This document shows positions 56,809 to 64,000 of a stretch of 64,000 bases of DNA, piece by piece; position 1 is the stretch's first letter; each line of letters starts with the position of its first letter. The DNA is from an uncultured Pelagibacteraceae bacterium (lineage in GTDB: Bacteria; Pseudomonadota; Alphaproteobacteria; Pelagibacterales; Pelagibacteraceae). The notes beneath the pieces were generated by a model. It worked only from the letters and a program-made list of their open reading frames with translations, was not told the DNA's origin and did not search any database. The stretch covers positions 21,643 through 85,642 of the forward strand of contig CACHWJ010000004.1 in NCBI GenBank assembly GCA_902583635.1. The letters run 5' to 3'. The position numbers and the translations under genes are program-made.

Positions 56809-58282
56809 ACTTAAAAAATATAAAATGTTTATAAATGGAGAGTGGGTAGACTCTGAAAGCAAAAAAACTTTTGAGACTTTGAACCCTGAAAACAATGAAC
56901 CATGGGCAATCGTACCTGAAGCAAGCGCAAAGGATGTTGACAGAGCCGTTAAAGCTGCACAAAAAGCTTTTGAAGGTGAATGGCCAAAATTACTTCCAAG
57001 AGATAGAGCAAAATTTTTAAGAGCAATTGCTGATCAGTTAAGAAAAAATGCTGAAATGCTGGGTGAGATAGAAACAATTGATACAGGAAAACTTTTTAGA
57101 GAGACAAAACAGCAAGCAGTTTATATTGCTGAATACTATGATTATTATGCAGGATTAGCCGATAAAGTTGAGGGCACGGTTCTTCCAATAGACAAACCTA
57201 ATGTGCAAGCGATAACGACAAGAATACCAATCGGTGTTGTTGCTGCAATCATTCCATGGAACTCTCAAATGTTTTTAACAGCAACTAAATTAGCACCAGC
57301 TCTAGCAATGGGAAATACTGTAGTTATAAAATCTTCAGAGCTTGCACCTGCAGTCTTATTTGAATTTGCAAAGCTTGTTGAAAAAACTGGAATACCTAAA
57401 GGAGTAGTTAATATCATTACAGGATTTGGTGATCCGTGTGGTAAAACTTTAACAACACATAATCTTGTTGAAAAAATTGCTTTTACCGGAGGACCAGAAA
57501 CTGCAAGACGTATCATTAAAAATTCAGCAGAAAATCTCTCAGAGGTAAGTTTAGAGCTTGGTGGAAAAAGTCCAGTAGCTGTATTTGACGATGCCGAACA
57601 AGAAAATGCAATTAACGGAATAACTGCTGGAATATTTGGTGCGAGTGGACAAAGTTGTATTGCAGGTTCAAGACTTTATATCCAAAAAGGAATTTATAAT
57701 GAATTTCTAGATAAACTTTCTAGCACAGCATCCAAAATAAAAATAGGAGCTCCAATGGATCTAGATACAGAGATGGGTCCTTTAAGTAATTTTAAACAAT
57801 TAGAAACAATTGAAAAAAATATAAAAGATACAATAGATCAAGGTGGAAAGATTAAATGTGGTGGTAAAAGAGATTCTTTTTCAAATAAAGGTTATTATTT
57901 CCCTCCAACAATTATTGAATGCGATAATCATAATCTGCCTACTGCAGAAAATGAATTATTTGGGCCTGTATTGTCAGTAATGAAATTTGATACTGAGGAT
58001 GAAGTAATTAGTAAAATGAACGATAATCAATATGGTTTATCATCTGGCGTTTACACAAGTAATTTATCCAGAGGGATGCGTGTTTCCAAAGCAATTAGAG
58101 CTGGAATTACTTTTGTAAATACCTATAGACTAATTTCACCTTCGGCTCCATTTGGAGGTATAAAAGATAGTGGTTACGGCAAAGAAGCTGGGATAGATTC
58201 TATTAAAGATTACACAAGAGTAAAAACGACCTGGTTTTATACATCTGATGAACCGTCATTAGATCCATTCTCAATTAGATAA
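56801..58282 (+). CDS. NAD(P)-dependent aldehyde dehydrogenase
   Basis: IPWNSQMFLTATKLAPALAMGNTVVIK, AFTGGPETARRI, LELGGKSPVAVF, GASGQSCIAGSR. Overlaps the hydrolase by 8 nt. Confidence 0.94.
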   Translation: MPELKKYKMFINGEWVDSESKKTFETLNPENNEPWAIVPEASAKDVDRAVKAAQKAFEGEWPKLLPRDRAKFLRAIADQLRKNAEMLGEIETIDTGKLFRETKQQAVYIAEYYDYYAGLADKVEGTVLPIDKPNVQAITTRIPIGVVAAIIPWNSQMFLTATKLAPALAMGNTVVIKSSELAPAVLFEFAKLVEKTGIPKGVVNIITGFGDPCGKTLTTHNLVEKIAFTGGPETARRIIKNSAENLSEVSLELGGKSPVAVFDDAEQENAINGITAGIFGASGQSCIAGSRLYIQKGIYNEFLDKLSSTASKIKIGAPMDLDTEMGPLSNFKQLETIEKNIKDTIDQGGKIKCGGKRDSFSNKGYYFPPTIIECDNHNLPTAENELFGPVLSVMKFDTEDEVISKMNDNQYGLSSGVYTSNLSRGMRVSKAIRAGITFVNTYRLISPSAPFGGIKDSGYGKEAGIDSIKDYTRVKTTWFYTSDEPSLDPFSIR

Positions 58283-58393
58283 ATCATTTTCTTGCGATAA
58301 ACTGCTTTAAAATATGATAATTTAGTCATTGAATATTTAAATTATTCATAATTAAATTAGCTTTTATAAATTGTTAACAATTAAAGAGGGAAT

Positions 58394-59620
58394 ATGGCAA
58401 AAAATAAAGGATTACTAATTGCAGTTGCTGTCGTAGTAGTTGCTGTAATTATATATTTTTCTACTCAACAATCAAAAGTTTCTAAAACTGGAGTTGGTGG
58501 AGAAATTAAAATGGGAATAATATTAGGTTTTACAGGTCCAATTGAATCTTTAACACCTGCTATGGCCGATTCAGCAGAACTAGCTTTTAAAGAAGCATCA
58601 GACTCTGGTTCATTATTGGGTGGAGCTACAATTTCACCAATGAGAGCAGACTCAACATGTGTTGACTCAGCAGCAGCAACGGCTGCAGCAGAAGGATTAA
58701 TTTCAGGTGGTGTGGCTGCTATTATGGGAGCTGATTGTTCTGGTGTAACGGGTGCTATTGCAACTAATGTTGCAGTTCCAAACGGTGTTGTGATGATTTC
58801 TCCGTCTGCAACATCTCCTGGTTTGACAACACTAGATGATAAAGGTTTCTTTTTTAGAACAGCACCTTCTGATGCAAGAGGTGGTCAAATCTTAGCTGAT
58901 ATTACAAAAGATAGAGGTATTAACAGTGTAGCAATTACTTATACAAATAATGACTACGGAAAAGGTTTAGCAGATGTTTATGAAGCTGCAGTAAAAGCAC
59001 ATGGAATAACAGTTACAACTGTTACAGCTCATGAAGATGGAAAAGCTGATTACTCATCTGAAGCTGCAACACTTGCATCAGCTGGAGGCGATGCTTTAAC
59101 TGTTATTGGTTATCTTGATCAAGGAGGAAAAGGAGTAATTCAAGCATCATTAGATGCAGGATCCTTTGACACATTCATTATGTCAGATGGTATGATTGGT
59201 CAATCTATAGTTGATGCTATTGGTGCAGATTTAGATAAATCTTTTGGATCTTTACCAGGTTCAACTGGAAAAGGTGCAGGAGTTTTTGCAGAAGTAGCAA
59301 AAACCGCTGGAATAGATTCATCTGGACCATACACCGGAGAGTCATATGATGCTGCTGCTTTGATTGTTTTAGCAATGCAAGCAGGTAATTCTGCAGATCG
59401 AGCTTCTATTGCAAAAAATGTAATGGATGTTGCTAATGCTCCTGGAACAAAAATTTATCCAGGTGAACTTAAAAAAGGATTAGATTTACTTGCTGAAGGT
59501 AAAAAAGTTAATTACGAAGGTGCCACAGGAGTAACTTTTACGGATGTTGGTGAAGCAGAGGGATCTTTTTTAGAAAAAGAAATCAGTGGTGGAAAATTTG
59601 AAACTGCTAAACAGAGATAG
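58394..59620 (+). CDS. Branched-chain-amino-acid-type ABC transporter substrate-binding protein (LivK-like)
   Basis: N-terminal hydrophobic segment; IKMGIILGFTGPIESLTPAMADSAELAFKEA; GVVMISPSATSPGLTTLDDKGFFFRTAPSDARGGQILADI. Confidence 0.9.
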   Translation: MAKNKGLLIAVAVVVVAVIIYFSTQQSKVSKTGVGGEIKMGIILGFTGPIESLTPAMADSAELAFKEASDSGSLLGGATISPMRADSTCVDSAAATAAAEGLISGGVAAIMGADCSGVTGAIATNVAVPNGVVMISPSATSPGLTTLDDKGFFFRTAPSDARGGQILADITKDRGINSVAITYTNNDYGKGLADVYEAAVKAHGITVTTVTAHEDGKADYSSEAATLASAGGDALTVIGYLDQGGKGVIQASLDAGSFDTFIMSDGMIGQSIVDAIGADLDKSFGSLPGSTGKGAGVFAEVAKTAGIDSSGPYTGESYDAAALIVLAMQAGNSADRASIAKNVMDVANAPGTKIYPGELKKGLDLLAEGKKVNYEGATGVTFTDVGEAEGSFLEKEISGGKFETAKQR

Positions 59621-59640
59621 TTTTAAATAATCTGAATATT

Positions 59641-59676
59641 AAAAAAACCCCGGTTGATCTTATGACCGGGGTTTTT
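59641..59676. terminator. Bidirectional rho-independent terminator between convergent livK and the livM operon
   Basis: AAAAAAACCCCGGT-TGATCTTATG-ACCGGGGTTTTT; perfect stem with A/T tracts on both sides. Confidence 0.95.
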
Positions 59677-59701
59677 ACCAATTAATAAATTATTACTTTT
59701 T

Positions 59702-59773
59702 TTAAAAGAACAAATATTTATCGGCTATATATAATGCCCAAGCAAAAGCGGCACCTAAAATTATATATTTCAT
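59702..59773 (-). CDS. Putative 23-aa hydrophobic micro-protein coupled to livM
   Basis: MKYIILGAAFAWALYIADKYLFF*; ATG 5 nt after the livM stop (TAATAACGATG), before the bidirectional terminator. Confidence 0.45.
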   Translation of the reverse strand: MKYIILGAAFAWALYIADKYLFF

Positions 59774-59778
59774 CGTTA

Positions 59779-61149
59779 TTACTTTATGTCTATTTTTTCA
59801 GGAAGTATACCTTTAGGTCTGTACCTCATAATTAATAATAGCCCTAAACCCATCATTAAAAATCTAAAATAAGGAACACTCTCAATTAAATGAACTTTAA
59901 GAGAATTCGTGGCTGGAATGCCAACTGTAAAAAAGTTTATTAAAAATAAAGCTATTGGAGCAGACTCAATCCATAAAAACCAAACTGCAAACCCTCCCAA
60001 TATAGCTCCAAAATTATTTCCACTTCCCCCAACAATAACCATAACCCATATCAAAAAAGTATATCTCATAGGTCTGTAACTTCCTGGGGTAAACAATCCA
60101 TCTTGTGTGACTAACATTGCTCCTGCAATTCCGACAATTGCTGAACCTAAAATAAAAATTAATAAATGCTGTTTAACAACATTTTTTCCCATAGCATTAG
60201 CTGCTTCCTCATTATCTCTAATGGCTCTCATCATCCTACCCCATGGAGAGTAAAGAGCCTTTTGTGTAAGGATTAATAAAATAATTACTACTATTAAAAA
60301 TAATCCTGAATAGCAAAGTTTTACAAAGACCGAAGAGCCTTCAATTACAAGTTGGTTTAATGTAGCTTGTCGATCAGATAAATTAGAGATTAATTCTAAT
60401 TTTCCAGAGTTAAATTTTTCAACCAAATTTATAAACCAATCTGTTGTTTGAAGATCTACTTCATAAGGAGCAGGCCTTTTAAGTCCAATTACATTTTTAA
60501 CACCTCTAGTTAACCAGTCCTCATGTTTTATAATTGCTATGACAATTTCTGAAATTAAAAGAGTAGCAATCGCTAAATAGTCTGCTCTCAAGCCTAAGGC
60601 TACTTTTCCAACAATAAACGCCAAACCTCCTGCAAAAAAAGCACCAACAATCCATGAAAAAATAATTGGTAATCCAAAACCACCTAAAAAACCAGTCTTG
60701 GCTGGATTAACTGCTTCAATAGCTTCTATACCTGGCTCTGCTGAAAATCTTATTAATAAAATTCCTGAGATAATTATTACAGCAATACTGTATGTTCTTA
60801 TTTTGGATTTATTAAATCTTTTTAAAATAAATCTTATTATTAATACCATTGCTATGATAAGCCAGAGAGACATCAGTATATCAAAACCTCCAGCGCTCCA
60901 TGCTTCTTGAACTGGATCAACAGAAATTAAAACTGCAGCTAGTCCTCCTAAAGCTGTATATCCCATGATTCCAAAATTTATTAATCCCGCATAGCCCCAT
61001 TGAATATTTGCGCCCATAGTCATAACTGCAGATATTAAACAGAGGTTAAAGATAGATAATGCAATATTCCAAGATTGAAAAATTCCAACCAATATTATTA
61101 AGGCCATCATAATACTGTATGCTGCAATTACATTTAAATTCTTTCTCAC
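59779..61149 (-). CDS. Branched-chain-type ABC transporter permease (LivM-like)
   Basis: ANIQWGYAGLINFGIMGYTALGG; SPWGRMMRAIRDNEEAANAMGKNVVKQHLLIFILGSAIVGIAGAM. Confidence 0.92.
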   Translation of the reverse strand: MRKNLNVIAAYSIMMALIILVGIFQSWNIALSIFNLCLISAVMTMGANIQWGYAGLINFGIMGYTALGGLAAVLISVDPVQEAWSAGGFDILMSLWLIIAMVLIIRFILKRFNKSKIRTYSIAVIIISGILLIRFSAEPGIEAIEAVNPAKTGFLGGFGLPIIFSWIVGAFFAGGLAFIVGKVALGLRADYLAIATLLISEIVIAIIKHEDWLTRGVKNVIGLKRPAPYEVDLQTTDWFINLVEKFNSGKLELISNLSDRQATLNQLVIEGSSVFVKLCYSGLFLIVVIILLILTQKALYSPWGRMMRAIRDNEEAANAMGKNVVKQHLLIFILGSAIVGIAGAMLVTQDGLFTPGSYRPMRYTFLIWVMVIVGGSGNNFGAILGGFAVWFLWIESAPIALFLINFFTVGIPATNSLKVHLIESVPYFRFLMMGLGLLLIMRYRPKGILPEKIDIK

Positions 61150-62156
61150 AATACTTTTCCTTTGAATATTCCTGATGGTCTATAAAGTAATACTATTACA
61201 AGTATCGAAAATGAAACCGCAAATTTATAATCAGTTGATAAAAGCTGAACTAAACTTTCCGGTTCCATGCTTTCAGGCAGTATGTACATAAAAAACTTTT
61301 TATAGGCATAGGTTAAAAATATCTCAGAAAAAGCAATGACATACCCTCCTAAAAATGCACCAAATGGATTTCCAATTCCACCTACAATGGCAGCTGCAAA
61401 TATAGGAAGCATATTATTAAAATAAGTGAACGGCTTGAAGCTTTTATCTAAACCGTATAAAGCCCCTCCAATAGTTGCTAATATTCCAGCGATTATCCAA
61501 GTGATCATTACAATTTTTTGAGGATCAATTCCTGATAGTAAAGCTAAGTCTTCATTATCTGAATAAGCTTTCATACTTTTACCTGTTTTAGTTTTATTTA
61601 AAAACCAAAATAGTAAAGATACTAGTATAATTGTAACCAGCACTGTGATTACCTGTGTTGATTTCAAAGCAAGCCCCTCATTAAATCCAGTTATCTCTTT
61701 GAATTCTCTAGCTTTAATTATAAATTTTTCGCCATCAAAAAATCTTTGATCTGAAGGCCCAATAATAATTCTAACTACTGCTTGTGTAACAAACATTACT
61801 CCAATACTAACCATAGCTAATTGAACAGGAGGACTTTTGTTTGTTCTATAATATTTGAAAACGAACTTATCTATACTTAGCATATAAAGGATCATAAAAA
61901 AAATTCCAAATGGAATTGCTAATAAAGCTGTAGGCAAAACTCCTAAAGAAATCCCAAGTGATTGAAAATACCAAGTAAATAGAATTGTAACCATTGTTCC
62001 AAAAGACATCATGTCTCCAGTTGCAAAATTAGCAAATCTTAAAATTCCATAAATTAGTGTAACAAATATTGCCCCTAAGGCTAATTGTGAACCATATGTT
62101 AAGGCCGGAATAAAAATATAATTTAGTAAAAGAATTAACGCATTTAGAAAGTCCAT
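61146..62156 (-). CDS. Branched-chain-type ABC transporter permease (LivH-like)
   Basis: LALGAIFVTLIYGILRFANFATGDMMSFGT; KAYSDNEDLALLSGIDPQKIVMITWIIAGILATIGGALYG. Confidence 0.92.
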   Translation of the reverse strand: MDFLNALILLLNYIFIPALTYGSQLALGAIFVTLIYGILRFANFATGDMMSFGTMVTILFTWYFQSLGISLGVLPTALLAIPFGIFFMILYMLSIDKFVFKYYRTNKSPPVQLAMVSIGVMFVTQAVVRIIIGPSDQRFFDGEKFIIKAREFKEITGFNEGLALKSTQVITVLVTIILVSLLFWFLNKTKTGKSMKAYSDNEDLALLSGIDPQKIVMITWIIAGILATIGGALYGLDKSFKPFTYFNNMLPIFAAAIVGGIGNPFGAFLGGYVIAFSEIFLTYAYKKFFMYILPESMEPESLVQLLSTDYKFAVSFSILVIVLLYRPSGIFKGKVL

Positions 62157-62157
62157 A

Positions 62158-62865
62158 TCAACCTCCTAGAAAAGAGCTTCTAACTCTTGAGTCGTTTAAT
62201 AATTCTTTTCCAGTTCCTGAATAACGATTTTCTCCAGTTACTAAAACATATCCCCTATCAGATATACTTAAAGCTTGTTTGGCATTTTGCTCAACCATTA
62301 AGATTGCAACATTAGTTTTTTTAACTTTGACAATATGATCAAAAAGCTCATCCATAACTATAGGTGAAACACCTGCAGTTGGTTCATCTAACATCAAAAC
62401 TGTTGGTTTAATCATTAAAGCTCTTCCTAATGCAACTTGTTGTCTTTGTCCGCCAGATAATTCTCCAACCATTTGATATCTTTTTTCTCTTAAAACAGGA
62501 AACAATTCATAAATTTCATCAATTATATTTTTTATTTCATTACTTAAAAGAAAAGCTCCCATTTCTAAATTTTCTTCAACAGTCATTCCTGAGAAAACGT
62601 TTTTAGTTTGTGGCACAAATGAAATTCCTTCTTTAACTCTATCTTGCGGGGAGAGTTTTGATATATCTTTACCATCTATTTTTACTGCACCAGATTTTAG
62701 ATTTAGTAAACCAAGCATCGCTTTCATAGCTGTGGACTTCCCGGCTCCATTTGGACCTAGAATAGATACTATTTCTCCTTTATTTACGTCTACTGAACAG
62801 GAATTAATAATATCTGGACCATTTCCATAGCCTCCAGTCATTTTTATTCCTTCAAAGTATGCCAT
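62158..62865 (-). CDS. Branched-chain-type ABC transporter ATPase (LivF-like)
   Basis: ILGPNGAGKSTAMKAMLGLLNLKSGAV, ELSGGQRQQVALGRALMIKPTVLMLDEPTAGVSPIVMDELF. Confidence 0.93.
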   Translation of the reverse strand: MAYFEGIKMTGGYGNGPDIINSCSVDVNKGEIVSILGPNGAGKSTAMKAMLGLLNLKSGAVKIDGKDISKLSPQDRVKEGISFVPQTKNVFSGMTVEENLEMGAFLLSNEIKNIIDEIYELFPVLREKRYQMVGELSGGQRQQVALGRALMIKPTVLMLDEPTAGVSPIVMDELFDHIVKVKKTNVAILMVEQNAKQALSISDRGYVLVTGENRYSGTGKELLNDSRVRSSFLGG

Positions 62866-63653
62866 TAATTATTTTCCCTTAATTTTGACCCTCTACCAAG
62901 ATAACTCTCAATAACTTTTTCATCTTTTTTTGCTTCCTCAACTGAACCTTCAAATAAAACAGATCCCTCAGCCATCACTATTACTGGATCACATAATCTT
63001 CCAATAAAGTCCATATCGTGCTCTATCATACAAAATGTATAACCTTTTTCTTTATTCAACTTTTCAATAGCTGTACCTAAATCTTTGAGCAAAGTTCTGT
63101 TAACACCAGCTCCAACTTCATCCAATAAAACTAATTTTGCTTCAACCATCATAGTTCTTCCAAGTTCTAGTAATTTTTTCTGTCCTCCAGAAAGATTTCC
63201 AGCAAGTTCATTGGATAAATGTTGAAGATTTAAAAATTCAACCACTTCTTTTGCTTTTTCCTTAATTATATTTTCTTCTTTAGCTACCAAACCCGGTTTA
63301 AATAATGCTGTAGTTAACTTTTCACCTGATTGATTTCCGGGAACCATCATTAAATTTTCTAAAACAGATAAATTAGAAAATTCATGTGCAATCTGGAATG
63401 TTCTGAGTAATCCTTTTGAAAATAATTCAAATGAAGGTACATTTGTTATATTTTCGCTATCAAAAATTACATCACCACTTGAAGATTTTAAATTTCCTGC
63501 AATCAAATTAAATAATGTTGTCTTACCAGATCCATTAGGTCCAATAATTCCTGTAATAGTACCTCTTGAAACTTTTAAAGAGCAATCTGAAACAGCCGCT
63601 AATCCACCAAAGTATTTTGATAAATTTTTAATTTCTAAAATATTTTCTGACAT
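62865..63653 (-). CDS. Branched-chain-type ABC transporter ATPase (LivG-like)
   Basis: IIGPNGSGKTTLFNLIAGNLKSSSGDVIFD, LSGGQKKLLELGRTMMVEAKLVLLDEVGAGVNRTLL. Confidence 0.93.
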   Translation of the reverse strand: MSENILEIKNLSKYFGGLAAVSDCSLKVSRGTITGIIGPNGSGKTTLFNLIAGNLKSSSGDVIFDSENITNVPSFELFSKGLLRTFQIAHEFSNLSVLENLMMVPGNQSGEKLTTALFKPGLVAKEENIIKEKAKEVVEFLNLQHLSNELAGNLSGGQKKLLELGRTMMVEAKLVLLDEVGAGVNRTLLKDLGTAIEKLNKEKGYTFCMIEHDMDFIGRLCDPVIVMAEGSVLFEGSVEEAKKDEKVIESYLGRGSKLRENN

Positions 63654-63658
63654 TCAGT

Positions 63659-64000
63659 CTATTTATTTAGTCTTCGATGAATGCTATTTAAAGTTTTTTC
63701 AAGTGATTTATAAAATCCAGCTTTTGATAACTCTTTAACACCTTGCTCGTTTAAACCTTTTGGAGTTTGAGACTCTTTGACCAAAAACTTTAAATTTTCT
63801 TTTGAATTATTAACTGCATCTTCAGATAAGGCTAAAAATAAAGATGTGATATATTTTTGAGCATTATGTCTTTTTACACCTCTTTTAACTAACCAATCAG
63901 TCATTACTCTTAATAATTCATAAAATGGAGCCATCATGCCAGAAGTTGTCCAAAAGTTAATTGAAGATTTTTCTTTTTTAATTTCAACAGTGGTTCCTAA
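63659..64000 (-). CDS. Pyrroline-5-carboxylate reductase-like C-terminal domain, partial (truncated by window end)
   Basis: The frame is open to 64000: LGTTVEIKKEKSSINFWTTSGMMAPFYELLRVMTDWLVKRGV...ESQTPKGLNEQGVKELSKAGFYKSLEKTLNSIHRRLNK; TPxGLNEQ resembles the ProC dimerisation domain. The track ORF (to 63937) is only an internal Met. Confidence 0.65.
   Translation of the reverse strand, partial: LGTTVEIKKEKSSINFWTTSGMMAPFYELLRVMTDWLVKRGVKRHNAQKYITSLFLALSEDAVNNSKENLKFLVKESQTPKGLNEQGVKELSKAGFYKSLEKTLNSIHRRLNK

Noticed and set aside
1-64000. CRISPR arrays, tRNA/rRNA genes, transposases, phage genes
   Set aside because: Looked for regular repeats, tRNA-like cloverleaf ends and mobile-element protein motifs; none recognised by eye. 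A tRNAscan/CRISPR finder run would be decisive.

Overview
AT-rich, very gene-dense bacterial chromosome segment. The style and gene content look like a streamlined marine alphaproteobacterium of the SAR11/Pelagibacterales type; this is inference, as no marker gene was checked. The dominant theme of the first ~24.6 kb is methylated-amine (TMA/TMAO/methylamine) catabolism: a sarcosine-oxidase/N-methylglutamate-dehydrogenase-like soxB-D-A set, formate-THF ligase, a Tmm-type flavin monooxygenase, a fused two-permease glycine-betaine/TMAO-type ABC transporter, a DUF1989-GcvT fusion (TMAO demethylase architecture), a MarR-like regulator, a second FAD oxidoreductase, a GmaS-like glutamine synthetase homolog, and three split glutamate-synthase-like genes (MgsABC architecture). 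A divergent Amt transporter with a small membrane protein, a second GS paralog and a diaminopropionate ammonia-lyase-like gene follow. The middle (29-43 kb) is mostly housekeeping (photolyase, YjbQ, ZapE/AFG1, BamB/TPR, aconitase, CsaA, ArgE, ALDH, ureohydrolase). The last ~20 kb holds a reversed-order beta-oxidation fusion, a polyamine-type ABC transporter, a DoeA/EutA-like pair, EamA transporters, an uncharacterised LLM flavin oxidoreductase/DUF1185/hydrolase/ALDH cluster, and a Liv-type ABC transporter whose binding protein is convergent to its permeases. Two genes run off the window (soxA at the left, a ProC-like gene at the right). No CRISPR array, tRNA, rRNA, transposon or prophage was recognised. 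The most interesting unexplained parts are uncharacterised proteins embedded in the methylamine locus, hairpins placed right after substrate-binding/transport genes, a 23-aa membrane micro-ORF coupled to livM, and the 54-58 kb catabolic cluster. All identifications are from reading protein motifs; no database search was run.
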